A stretch of 23,697 nucleotides of DNA from Burkholderiales bacterium (GCA_919902965.1 CAKKSJ010000067.1:3070-26766); one strand, 5' to 3'. Counted from the stretch's first letter, positions 7,015 to 14,578 are shown. The notes: generated from the sequence alone by a model not told the origin. Program-made: numbers and translations.

Positions 7015-7608
7015 ATGCCGGAGATACTGGTTCTTTATTACAGCCATCGCGGCGCCGTCCAGGAGATGGCGCGACTGGTCGCGCGCGGCATCGAGCTAGT
7101 GCCCGGCGCGAGCGCGCGCCTGCGCACGGTGCCGCGGATCGCGAGTGTGACCACGGTCGCGCAGCCGGCAATACCCGAAGCCGGCGCACCTTATTGCGAG
7201 TTGGCGGATCTGCAGCAATGCATCGGCCTCGCGTTGGGCAGTCCTACCCGCTTTGGCAACATGGCGGCGCCGATGAAGTATTTCTGGGACGGGACCGGCG
7301 CGCTCTGGTTAAATGGAGCGCTTGCAGGCAAGCCGGCCGCGCTATTCACCTCGACCAGCAGTCTTCACGGCGGACAGGAAACGACCTTGCTGTCGATGAT
7401 GCTGCCGCTGATGCACCACGGCATGCTGATCGTCGGCCTGCCCTACACTGCGCCGGAATTGTCCACGACCAAGACCGGTGGTACACCGTACGGAGCCAGC
7501 CACCTTGCCGGCAGCGCCAGCGACCTGCCCGTCAGCGCCGAGGAAAAAACCCTTTGCATCGCGCTGGGCAGGCGTCTCGCCGAAGTTGCGTTGAAGCTGA
7601 ATACCTAG
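7015..7608 (+). CDS. wrbA: WrbA-type NAD(P)H:quinone oxidoreductase
   Basis: This 197-residue flavodoxin-fold FMN protein is predicted to carry out two-electron reduction of quinones with NAD(P)H, avoiding semiquinone radicals. The N-terminal VLYYSHRGAVQEMARLVARG is the FMN phosphate loop. SPTRFGNMAAPMKYFWDGTG and the STSSLHGGQETTLLSMMLPLMHHGM segment are hallmarks of the WrbA family, as is the later YGASHLAG. Residues 45-65 (SVTTVAQPAIPEAGAPYCEL) look like the usual variable loop. It is probably the first gene of a two-gene unit with the downstream DUF2069 gene, which starts 1 base after its stop. The symbol rests on family similarity and the true substrate is not shown. Confidence 0.88.
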   Translation: MPEILVLYYSHRGAVQEMARLVARGIELVPGASARLRTVPRIASVTTVAQPAIPEAGAPYCELADLQQCIGLALGSPTRFGNMAAPMKYFWDGTGALWLNGALAGKPAALFTSTSSLHGGQETTLLSMMLPLMHHGMLIVGLPYTAPELSTTKTGGTPYGASHLAGSASDLPVSAEEKTLCIALGRRLAEVALKLNT

Positions 7609-7609
7609 T

Positions 7610-7963
7610 TTGCAGAAAACCCTTTACCTCGGCGCCTGCGTCAGCCTGCTGGTGTTGATTTTCCTTTGTCTGGCCTGGGAGTTGTGGCTCGCGCCGCTGC
7701 GGCCCGGCGGTTCCTGGCTCGCGCTCAAGGTCCTGCCTCTGCTAGCGCCCTTAATGGGCATATTGCACGGCAGGCGCTATACCTATCAGTGGGCATCGAT
7801 GCTGATCCTCGCCTACTTTGCCGAGGGTGTGATGCGCGCCTTCGGCGACGCCGGCGCGAGCGCAGCGCTGGCCCTGGCGGAGGCGCTGCTCGCGCTGATA
7901 TTTTTCCTCTGCGCGGTCCTCTATGCCCGCCTGACGCGCCGCTCCCAGCCGCGCAGCGCCTGA
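7610..7963 (+). CDS. DUF2069 small integral membrane protein
   Basis: This 117-residue inner-membrane protein has about four hydrophobic helices: 5-26 (LGACVSLLVLIFLCLAWELWL), 38-52, 60-78 and 83-106. A short basic C-terminus (YARLTRRSQPRSA) follows. The LKVLPLLAPLMGILHGRRYTYQWASMLILAYFAEGVMRA stretch is characteristic of DUF2069. The function is unknown. The start is a TTG one base after the wrbA-like stop, implying translational coupling. Its stop lies 2 bases from the convergent leuA stop, with no room for a terminator. Confidence 0.82.
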   Translation: MQKTLYLGACVSLLVLIFLCLAWELWLAPLRPGGSWLALKVLPLLAPLMGILHGRRYTYQWASMLILAYFAEGVMRAFGDAGASAALALAEALLALIFFLCAVLYARLTRRSQPRSA

Positions 7964-7965
7964 TG

Positions 7966-9501
7966 CTATAGCTGCGGGTTGATACGCTCGACCTTGCTGT
8001 GCAGCTTGTTGAGCGCAGACAGATAAGCCATGGCCGACGCCACGATAATGTCGGTATCCGCGCCCACGCCGTTGACGATGCGCCCCGCCTTTTGCAGCCT
8101 TACCGTGACTTCGCCCTGCGACTCGGTGCCCTGCGTGACCGCGTTTACCGAATACAGCATCAGTTCGGCCCGGCTTTTTGCGACGCTCTCGATCGCCTTG
8201 AACGTGGCGTCGACCGGGCCGTCGCCCTCGGACTCGGCACTGCGCTCGGCCCCGCCTTCGGACAGGACCACGCGCGCATGCGGACGCTCGCCCGTGCCGC
8301 TCGCCTGATTCAGGTCGACCAGCTTCCAGTGTTCGCTCTGCGCGGCGACTGCCTCGCCGGCGAGCAAAGCATGAATATCCTCGTCGAATATCTCGTGCTT
8401 TTTGTCGGCCAGGTCCTTGAAGCGGGCGAAAGCGGCGTTGATTGATTGATCGGATTCCAGTGCGATACCCAGATCCTTCAGGCGCGCCTTGAACGCGGTG
8501 CGGCCTGAATGCTTGCCCAGCACCAGCTTGTTGGCGTTCCAGCCTACATCCTCCGCACGCATGATTTCGTAGGTTTCGCGGCTTTTGAGCACGCCGTCCT
8601 GATGGATCCCCGCTTCGTGTGCAAACGCGTTGGCGCCGACGATGGCCTTGTTGGGCTGCACCGGAAAACCGGTGATGCCGGACACCAGCTTGGACGCAGG
8701 CACGATCTGGGTCGCGTCTATACGCGTGTCGCAGGGGAATATGTCCCGGCGCGTGCGCACCGCCATCACGATTTCCTCGAGCGAGCTGTTGCCGGCGCGC
8801 TCGCCCAGGCCGTTGATGGTGCATTCCACCTGGCGTGCACCATTCATCACCGCGGCCAGCGAATTGGCCACCGCCAAGCCGAGATCGTTATGGCAGTGCA
8901 CCGACCAGACCGCCTTGTCGGCGTTGGGGATACGCTCGCGCAGGGTGCGGATCAGCGCGCCGAACTGCTCCGGCAGGGTGTAGCCCACCGTGTCCGGTAT
9001 GTTGACCGTCCTCGCTCCCTCCTTGATCACCGCCTCGAGCACGCGGCACAAAAAATCGACATCCGAGCGCCCGGCATCTTCGGGCGAGAATTCGACGTCG
9101 TCGGTGAACTTGCGCGCGAAGCGCACCGCGCTGATCGCGTCCGCCAGCACCTGGTCCGGCGTCATGCGCAGTTTCTTCTCCATGTGGATGGGCGAGGTGG
9201 CGATGAAGGTGTGGATGCGCCCGGATTTGGCCGGCTTGATCGCCTCCGCCGCGCGGCTGATGTCCTTGTCGTTGGCACGCGACAGCCCGCAGACGGTGCT
9301 GTCTTTGACGATTTCCGCCACCGCACGCACTGCCTCGAAGTCGCCATTTGACGCCGCCGGAAAGCCCGCCTCGATTACGTCCACGCGCATTTTCTCCAGC
9401 AGCCGGGCGATGCGCAGCTTCTCTTCCTTGGTCATGGAAGCGCCGGGGCTCTGTTCGCCGTCGCGCATGGTGGTGTCGAATATGATCAAGTGGTCTTTCA
9501 T
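7966..9501 (-). CDS. leuA: 2-isopropylmalate synthase
   Basis: LeuA condenses acetyl-CoA with 2-oxoisovalerate in the first committed step of leucine synthesis. The 511-residue protein has the full catalytic TIM barrel: DTTMRDGEQSPG (residues 9-20, metal ligand D9), H202xH204 in SVHCHNDLG, and GLGERAGN ending at the ligand N238. A C-terminal regulatory domain, usually the site of leucine feedback inhibition, follows (about 390-511; LYSVNAVTQGTESQGEVTVRL, VGADTDIIVASAMAYLSALNKL). The ATG is fixed by GGAGG at 9507-9511, 5 bases upstream. It is the last gene of the ilvI-ilvH-ilvC-psd-pssA-leuA run, and a probable leucine-responsive attenuator lies directly in front of it. Confidence 0.97.
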   Translation of the reverse strand: MKDHLIIFDTTMRDGEQSPGASMTKEEKLRIARLLEKMRVDVIEAGFPAASNGDFEAVRAVAEIVKDSTVCGLSRANDKDISRAAEAIKPAKSGRIHTFIATSPIHMEKKLRMTPDQVLADAISAVRFARKFTDDVEFSPEDAGRSDVDFLCRVLEAVIKEGARTVNIPDTVGYTLPEQFGALIRTLRERIPNADKAVWSVHCHNDLGLAVANSLAAVMNGARQVECTINGLGERAGNSSLEEIVMAVRTRRDIFPCDTRIDATQIVPASKLVSGITGFPVQPNKAIVGANAFAHEAGIHQDGVLKSRETYEIMRAEDVGWNANKLVLGKHSGRTAFKARLKDLGIALESDQSINAAFARFKDLADKKHEIFDEDIHALLAGEAVAAQSEHWKLVDLNQASGTGERPHARVVLSEGGAERSAESEGDGPVDATFKAIESVAKSRAELMLYSVNAVTQGTESQGEVTVRLQKAGRIVNGVGADTDIIVASAMAYLSALNKLHSKVERINPQL

Positions 9502-9598
9502 CTCTGCCTCCGGTCAAAAAATACAATCCTGGATTGAGCAATGCCGGCCCGCACCGGGGGTGGTGCAGGATTCAAACTAAGCGAATTGTGGGGTGGGG
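9502..9598 (-). promoter_or_regulatory. Putative leuA attenuator (terminator/antiterminator region)
   Basis: In the minus-strand RNA, AAUCCUG (9566-9572) can pair with CAGGAUU (9525-9531), with GCACC/GGUGC (9562-9566 with 9551-9555) stacked inside. The stem is followed by a run of six Ts (9516-9521) just before the leuA ribosome-binding site. A smaller CAAUC-CAG-GAUUG hairpin can also form at the same place. Competing with this, GCGGGCCGGC (9543-9552) can form ten pairs, one of them G-U, with GCCGGCCUGC (9622-9631) inside the leucine codons of the leader ORF. Two exclusive folds, a T-run and a leucine-rich leader fit transcription attenuation. The exact stall position and fold were not computed. 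Confidence 0.6.
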
Positions 9599-9688
9599 TT
9601 ATGTGCGCGCTGGGCGCAGCAGCAGGCCGGCCAGCAACAGCAGGCTGCTAAGGAAAGCGGTAATCAGGACTGTAGTGCTGGAAACCAT
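9599..9688 (-). CDS. leuL: Putative leucine-rich leader peptide of leuA
   Basis: This 29-codon ORF reads MVSSTTVLITAFLSSLLLL followed by AGLLLRPART. Nine of its 29 residues are leucine, including four and then three consecutive Leu codons (mostly CTG). It starts 27 bases after the pssA stop and ends 97 bases before leuA. No Shine-Dalgarno precedes the ATG, but a promoter-like sequence places the transcription start at or beside the ATG, so it may be translated from a leaderless message. The Leu codons overlap one arm of a possible antiterminator. This layout matches leader peptides of amino-acid operons, where ribosome stalling senses charged tRNA-Leu. The alternative is a small single-pass membrane peptide. 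The symbol is by analogy to the enterobacterial leu leader. Confidence 0.6.
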   Translation of the reverse strand: MVSSTTVLITAFLSSLLLLAGLLLRPART

Positions 9689-9694
9689 GAGCGC

Positions 9695-9723
9695 AATATA
9701 TCGGCTTTACGTCGATTAGGCAA
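9695..9723 (-). promoter_or_regulatory. Promoter for the leuA leader inside the end of pssA
   Basis: TTGCCT (9718-9723, four of six consensus bases), a 17-base spacer and TATATT (9695-9700, five of six) form a good sigma-70-like promoter. The -35 overlaps the last codons of pssA. The expected start point, about 7 bases past the -10, coincides with the A of the leader ORF at 9688. Confidence 0.55.
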
Positions 9724-10474
9724 TAGTCCGCTTGCGGCGCCAGTTCCACCCCCACACTACGTAGCCTGACAATGAGTAGGCGACGAACAGCAGGAACAGC
9801 ACGGTTGGCGGATGCGTGGAAATCAGGATCATTGCGAGCGCCACCAGCAGGATTGCCCAGAACGGCACGGCGCGGCGGAAGTTGATGTCCTTGAAACTGT
9901 AGAACGGGACGTTGCTTACCATGGTGAGGCCGGCGAACAAGGTGATGACCGCGGCGAGCCAGCGCATGGTGCTAACCGCATCTATCCTGAAATCGTCCAC
10001 CACCCAGATGAAACCAGCCACCAGCGCCGCCGCCGCCGGGCTAGGCAATCCCTGAAAATAGCGTTTGTCCACCACGTCGATATTGGTGTTGAAACGCGCC
10101 AGCCGCAAAGCGGCGCCGGCGCAGTAGACGAAGGCCGCGATCCAGCCGATGCGGCCCATGCTCTTGAGCGCCCATTCGTACATCACCAGCGCCGGCGCGG
10201 CGCCGAAGGACACCATATCGGAGAGGCTGTCGTACTCCGCGCCGAATTCGCTTTGCGTATGAGTCAGGCGCGCGACGCGCCCGTCAAGGCCGTCCAGCAC
10301 CATGGCGACGAAAATCGCCACCGCGGCCTGGTCAAAGCGCGCGTTCATCGCCTGCACAATTGCGTAGAACCCGGCGAACAGCGCCGCCGTGGTAAACAGA
10401 TTGGGCAGCAGGTAGATGCTGCGGCGGCGCATCTCGGCATTGATCAGCAGCTTCTTGCGCTTGTACAGAGGCAT
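9716..10474 (-). CDS. pssA: CDP-diacylglycerol--serine O-phosphatidyltransferase
   Basis: The enzyme makes phosphatidylserine from CDP-diacylglycerol and serine at the inner membrane, upstream of phosphatidylethanolamine. The 252-residue protein has the CDP-alcohol phosphotransferase signature DGx2ARx8Gx3Dx3D with D64, G65, A68, R69, G78, D82 and D86. About six hydrophobic helices follow. The N-terminal basic segment and IYLLPNLFTTAALFAGFYAIV are typical of the type II (Bacillus-like) membrane enzyme, not the E. coli PssA type. It begins 9 bases after the psd stop, so substrate maker and user are co-expressed. The promoter for the leuA leader overlaps its last codons. Confidence 0.95.
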   Translation of the reverse strand: MPLYKRKKLLINAEMRRRSIYLLPNLFTTAALFAGFYAIVQAMNARFDQAAVAIFVAMVLDGLDGRVARLTHTQSEFGAEYDSLSDMVSFGAAPALVMYEWALKSMGRIGWIAAFVYCAGAALRLARFNTNIDVVDKRYFQGLPSPAAAALVAGFIWVVDDFRIDAVSTMRWLAAVITLFAGLTMVSNVPFYSFKDINFRRAVPFWAILLVALAMILISTHPPTVLFLLFVAYSLSGYVVWGWNWRRKRTIA

Positions 10475-10483
10475 CGTGTTCGA

Positions 10484-11122
10484 CTATTCCAGGCTTGCCA
10501 GTATCGTACTGGCAGCATACACCTTGTCGCCCAGCGCCGCCTTGATGCGCGCATTGGGCGGCAGGTACAGATCCACGCGCGAACCGAAGCGAATGAAGCC
10601 ATAACGCTGTCCGCGTTCGAGCTTGTCCCCGGCCTTTACGTAGCACAAAATGCGCCGCGCGATCAACCCAGCGACCTGCACGCAGACGACATCGGCGCCG
10701 GCATCGGTCCGGATCCACAGCGCATTGCGCTCGTTTTCCGTCGACGCCTTGTCCAGCGCGGCGTTGACGAAACTTCCGGCCTCGTACCAACTCTGCTTCA
10801 CTTCGCCATCCACCGGCGCGCGATTCGAGTGCACGTTGAACACGTTCATGAACACGCTGACCTTGGTGGTTTCGCGGTCGAGATAGGGGTCGCGCGCTTT
10901 TTCCACCGCCACAATGCGCCCGTCCGCCGGCGACACCACCGTTTTCGCGTCCCCCGGCACCGCGCGGCCAGGATCGCGGAAAAACTGCAGCACGAACACG
11001 GCGACGACCCAGAACGGTATCGACCAGAGGGGGCTATACCAGGACGCCAGCGCCGCCGCCACGACGGCAAGCGCCAGGAACATCCAGCCCTCGCGGGCGA
11101 TGCGTGGATGCGGGTAATTCAT
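10484..11122 (-). CDS. psd: Phosphatidylserine decarboxylase (short form)
   Basis: This membrane-bound pyruvoyl enzyme converts phosphatidylserine to phosphatidylethanolamine. The 212-residue length and architecture are those of the short (archaeal-type) Psd found in many proteobacteria. An N-terminal hydrophobic segment (about 13-48) is followed by QFFRDPGRAVP, VVSPADGRI (D67) and FMNVFNVHSNRAPVDG (H98). The self-cleavage site is G180-S181 in RFGSRVDLYLPP, where S181 becomes the pyruvoyl group. No clear Shine-Dalgarno precedes the ATG. A 20-codon reading frame (11119-11181) ends in an ATGA overlap with it. The gene lies 80 bases downstream of ilvC and 9 bases upstream of pssA. Confidence 0.95.
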   Translation of the reverse strand: MNYPHPRIAREGWMFLALAVVAAALASWYSPLWSIPFWVVAVFVLQFFRDPGRAVPGDAKTVVSPADGRIVAVEKARDPYLDRETTKVSVFMNVFNVHSNRAPVDGEVKQSWYEAGSFVNAALDKASTENERNALWIRTDAGADVVCVQVAGLIARRILCYVKAGDKLERGQRYGFIRFGSRVDLYLPPNARIKAALGDKVYAASTILASLE

Positions 11123-11202
11123 CCAAGGCCGCTTTGCGTGGCCGCGGACTCGCGTTCAGCGCCAAGCGGGAGGTCTCTCATTGGTCTTAGTCCCGCGCGC
11201 TC

Positions 11203-12219
11203 TCAGTTCTTGCTCTGATCCACGAGCTTGTTTTTCTTGATCCACGGCATCATTGCGCGCAGCTTCTCCCCTACCACTTCGATCTGATGTTCGGCGGTGA
11301 GGCGGCGGCGCGACAGCAGCGTTGGCGCGCCGGCACGATTTTCCAGGATGAAGCTCTTGGCGTATTCTCCGGTCTGGATGTTTTTAAGGGCCTCGCGCAT
11401 GGCCTTCTTCGTCTCGTCGTTGACGATTTTCGGACCGGTCAGGTACTCGCCGTATTCGGCGTTATTGGAAATCGAGTAATTCATATTGCCGATGCCGCCC
11501 TCGTACATCAGATCGACGATCAGCTTCAGCTCGTGCAGGCATTCAAAATAAGCCATCTCCGGCGCGTAGCCGGCGTCGACCAGGGTTTCGAAGCCGGCCT
11601 TGACCAGTTCGACACAGCCGCCGCAAAGAACGGCCTGTTCGCCGAACAAGTCGGTTTCGGTCTCCTCCTTGAACGTGGTTTCGATCACGCCCGCGCGTGC
11701 GCCGCCGATCGCCGCAGCATAGGACAGCGCCAGATCGCGCGCCTTTTTGCTAGGGTTCTGGTGCACGGCGATCAGCATCGGCGTTCCGCCACCCTGAGTG
11801 TAGGTCGAGCGCACGGTGTGCCCCGGCGCCTTGGGCGCGATCATCACCACGTCGAGGTCGGCGCGCGGCGCCACCTGGCCGTAATGAATGTTGAAGCCGT
11901 GGGCAAAAGCCAGCGTCGCGCCTTTCTTGATGTTGGGTTCGACCTCGCCCTGGTACACCGCCGCGATGTGCTCGTCCGGCATCAGCATCATCACGAAATC
12001 GGCTCCTTTGACTGCCTCGCCGACTTCCGCCACCTTGAGTCCGGCTTTGCGCGCTTTGTCCCAGGATGCGCCGCTCTTGCGCAAGCCGACTGTGACCTTC
12101 ATGCCGGAATCATGCAGGTTGAGCGCGTGCGCGTGGCCCTGCGAGCCATATCCGACGATGGTTACTTTCTTGCCCTTGATGAGCGAAAGGTCGGCGTCCT
12201 TGTCGTAATAAACTTTCAT
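11203..12219 (-). CDS. ilvC: Ketol-acid reductoisomerase, class I (NADP+)
   Basis: IlvC isomerises and reduces acetohydroxyacids, the second step shared by isoleucine and valine synthesis (leucine via the valine branch). The 338-residue length is that of the short class I form. The N-terminal Rossmann motif VTIVGYGSQGHAHALNLHDSG has the GxGxxG loop at 23-28. The metal-binding helical region contains ETDLFGEQAVLCGG and the EMAYFECLHELKLIVDLMYEGG motif. The ribosome-binding site GAGGGG precedes the ATG. It sits 98 bases after ilvH in the same orientation, with psd following. Confidence 0.97.
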   Translation of the reverse strand: MKVYYDKDADLSLIKGKKVTIVGYGSQGHAHALNLHDSGMKVTVGLRKSGASWDKARKAGLKVAEVGEAVKGADFVMMLMPDEHIAAVYQGEVEPNIKKGATLAFAHGFNIHYGQVAPRADLDVVMIAPKAPGHTVRSTYTQGGGTPMLIAVHQNPSKKARDLALSYAAAIGGARAGVIETTFKEETETDLFGEQAVLCGGCVELVKAGFETLVDAGYAPEMAYFECLHELKLIVDLMYEGGIGNMNYSISNNAEYGEYLTGPKIVNDETKKAMREALKNIQTGEYAKSFILENRAGAPTLLSRRRLTAEHQIEVVGEKLRAMMPWIKKNKLVDQSKN

Positions 12220-12317
12220 GGTTTCCCCTCAGATTGAGAGACTGAAGAACCGGGTGTGGGGGCTAGTTGCAGCACCGCTTGACTAGTCTCCCGACTCCCG
12301 TCCCCGGCCTCTGATTA
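12220..12317 (-). other. Intergenic spacer ilvH-ilvC
   Basis: This 98-base spacer contains the ilvC ribosome-binding site and a GACTAGTC palindrome. I see no convincing promoter, T-run terminator or leader ORF, so ilvC is most simply read through from ilvI-ilvH. Confidence 0.3.
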
Positions 12318-12809
12318 CTAAATTCTAAGAACCCGCTGACCGCGGGATATACCGCACGCGCCGGTTCGCGCCGTCTCGAGAATGACGCCGCTGCCCAGCG
12401 CCTCGATGAAAGCATCCAGCTTCTGTCCGGTGCCGGTAAGTTCGATGGTATACGTGTCTTCGGACACGTCGACGATGCGCCCACGGAAAATATCGGACAT
12501 GCGCTTCATGTCGTCACGATCCTTGGCGCTCGCGCGCACTTTGATCAGCATCAGTTCGCGTTCGATGTGCGGCGCCTCGAACAGGTCCACCACCTTGACG
12601 ACTTCGACCAGCTTGTTCAACTGCTTGGTAATCTGCTCGATCACGTCGCTGGAGCCGGAGGTAACAATGGTCATGCGCGACAGCGACGCGTCTTCGGTGG
12701 GAGCGACAGTGAGCGACTCGATGTTGTAGGCGCGTGCGGAGAACAGTCCGGAAACGCGCGACAGCGCGCCGGCCTCGTTCTCGAGAAGAATGGAAATAAT
12801 GTGTCGCAT
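12318..12809 (-). CDS. ilvH: Acetolactate synthase small (regulatory) subunit
   Basis: This regulatory subunit stimulates the catalytic subunit and normally confers valine feedback inhibition. The 163-residue protein starts with an ACT domain (about 3-78): ISILLENEAGALSRVSGLFSARAYNIESLTVAPTED, with the conserved NEAGALSR valine-site loop. A second ACT-like domain follows (SDIFRGRIVDVSEDTYTIELTGTGQKLDAFIEAL). It starts 31 bases after the ilvI stop, consistent with coordinated subunit production. Confidence 0.96.
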   Translation of the reverse strand: MRHIISILLENEAGALSRVSGLFSARAYNIESLTVAPTEDASLSRMTIVTSGSSDVIEQITKQLNKLVEVVKVVDLFEAPHIERELMLIKVRASAKDRDDMKRMSDIFRGRIVDVSEDTYTIELTGTGQKLDAFIEALGSGVILETARTGACGISRGQRVLRI

Positions 12810-12840
12810 AGGTTTTTATCGGAGCCAGGTTGCGCGATGC

Positions 12841-14547
12841 TTACAGTTCTTCGGCCAGGATCATTTCGGTGAGGCCCTTGCCGCCCCCGACCATGGGATA
12901 GACGTTTTCCGTCTGGTCGGTGATGAAATCCATGAACACAAGTTCGTCCTTGCGCTTGAATGCCTCTTTCAGCGCGGGTTCGACGCCGGCGGGTTTGTCG
13001 ATGCTGATGCCGACATGACCGTAACTCTCCGCCAGCTTGACGAAATCAGGCAGCGCATCCATGTACGACTCGGAATAACGGTTGCCGTGGAAAAACTGCT
13101 GCCACTGCCGCACCATGCCCATGTAGCGATTGTTGAGGTTGACGATCTTGATCGGCAATCGGTACTGTTTGCAGGTCGAGAGTTCCTGGATGCACATCTG
13201 GAAGCTCGCCTCGCCGGTAACGCACACCACCGACGCATCCGGATTGGCTATCTGCGCGCCTATCGCGGCGGGCAGTCCGAAGCCCATGGTGCCCAGCCCG
13301 CCTGAATTGATCCAGCGGCGCGGTTTGTCGAATTTGTAGAACTGCGCTGCCCACATCTGGTGCTGACCCACATCGGAAGTGATGATGGCGTCGCCCTTGG
13401 TGATTTCGTAAAGCTTTTCCAGAACGTATTGCGGCTTGATGATCTTGCTGTTGCGGTCGTAGCGCAGGCAGTCCTTGGTCTTCCACAATTTGATTTGTTC
13501 CCACCAGGCGGCCAGCGCCTTCGCCTCGGGACGCTGTTTGCTCGCATCGATCAGCTTGATCAGTTCGTCGAGAACATCGGGCACATGGCCGACGATGGGC
13601 ACATCCACCTTCACCCGCTTGGAAATCGACGACGGATCGATGTCGATGTGAACGATCTTGCGCGGCACCTGGCCGAAATGTGACGGATCGCCGATAACGC
13701 GGTCGTCAAAGCGCGCGCCGATGGCGACCAGCACATCGCAATTCTGCATCGCCATATTGGCTTCGTAGGTGCCGTGCATGCCCAGCATGCCGACGAAGTG
13801 CTTGTCTGTCGCCGGAAAACCGCCCAATCCCATGAGCGTATTGGTGCAGGGAAAACCGAGCATCCTCACCAGCTTGGTGAGTTGCGGCGCGGCGTCAGAC
13901 AGGATGACCCCACCCCCGGCATAGATCATCGGCCGCTTGGCTTCGAGCAGCAGTTGCACGGCTTTCTTGATCTGCCCCGAATGGCCTTTGACCACCGGAT
14001 TGTAGGAACGCATGGTGATCGTTTCGGGATACTCGAATTTGCACTTGTTGGTGGTCACATCCTTGGGGATATCGACCAGCACCGGTCCCGGCCTGCCGGT
14101 AGCGGCGAGATAGAAAGCCTTCTTCATCGTCAGCGCGAGATCCTTGACGTCTTTCACCAGAAAATTGTGCTTGACGCAGGGGCGCGTGATGCCCACCGCA
14201 TCGCATTCCTGGAATGCATCCAGACCGATCGCGTGGGTGGGCACCTGGCCGGAAATGATCACCATCGGAATTGAATCCATGTAGGCGGTGGCGATGCCGG
14301 TCACGGCATTGGTCACCCCCGGGCCCGAGGTCACCAGCGCAACGCCCACTTTCCGGCTCGAACGCGAATAGCCATCGGCGGCATGGGTAGCGCCTTGCTC
14401 ATGCCGTACCAGCACATGCTTGACCTTGGTCTGCTTGAACAACTCGTCGTAGATGAACAAGACCGCGCCGCCGGGGTAGCCGAAAACATACTCGACATTT
14501 TCCGCCTGCAGACACTTGATGAGGATTTCCGCGCCCGTTAATTCCAT
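12841..14547 (-). CDS. ilvI: Acetolactate synthase large (catalytic) subunit
   Basis: This ThDP-dependent enzyme makes acetolactate or acetohydroxybutyrate, the first common step of valine, leucine and isoleucine synthesis. The 568-residue protein has the catalytic E50 in VRHEQGATHAADGYSR, the SGPGVTNAVTGIATAYMDSIPMV region, a central FAD-binding-type domain, and a C-terminal ThDP domain ending in the IVNLNN motif (N472-N473). The usual GDGS ThDP/Mg motif reads G445-E446-A447-S448. Glu in place of Asp is what I recall from betaproteobacterial enzymes, but Ala in place of Gly looks unusual. It heads the operon with ilvH and ilvC. Whether to call it ilvB or ilvI is a naming convention. Confidence 0.95.
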   Translation of the reverse strand: MELTGAEILIKCLQAENVEYVFGYPGGAVLFIYDELFKQTKVKHVLVRHEQGATHAADGYSRSSRKVGVALVTSGPGVTNAVTGIATAYMDSIPMVIISGQVPTHAIGLDAFQECDAVGITRPCVKHNFLVKDVKDLALTMKKAFYLAATGRPGPVLVDIPKDVTTNKCKFEYPETITMRSYNPVVKGHSGQIKKAVQLLLEAKRPMIYAGGGVILSDAAPQLTKLVRMLGFPCTNTLMGLGGFPATDKHFVGMLGMHGTYEANMAMQNCDVLVAIGARFDDRVIGDPSHFGQVPRKIVHIDIDPSSISKRVKVDVPIVGHVPDVLDELIKLIDASKQRPEAKALAAWWEQIKLWKTKDCLRYDRNSKIIKPQYVLEKLYEITKGDAIITSDVGQHQMWAAQFYKFDKPRRWINSGGLGTMGFGLPAAIGAQIANPDASVVCVTGEASFQMCIQELSTCKQYRLPIKIVNLNNRYMGMVRQWQQFFHGNRYSESYMDALPDFVKLAESYGHVGISIDKPAGVEPALKEAFKRKDELVFMDFITDQTENVYPMVGGGKGLTEMILAEEL

Positions 14548-14578
14548 GATTCTCGCTGGGTTTTTCCCAAAGCCTTGA

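Noticed and set aside
9599..9688. PEP-CTERM-like sorting tail or a gene fragment
   Set aside because: The hydrophobic run and final RPART look superficially similar, but no PEP motif or preceding protein frame exists. Position before leuA and Leu content fit a leader peptide better.
9812..11218. Plus-strand open frame of 468 codons over pssA and psd
   Set aside because: It lies opposite two recognisable enzymes with intact motifs; the His/Arg/Gln-rich translation is typical of a shadow frame.
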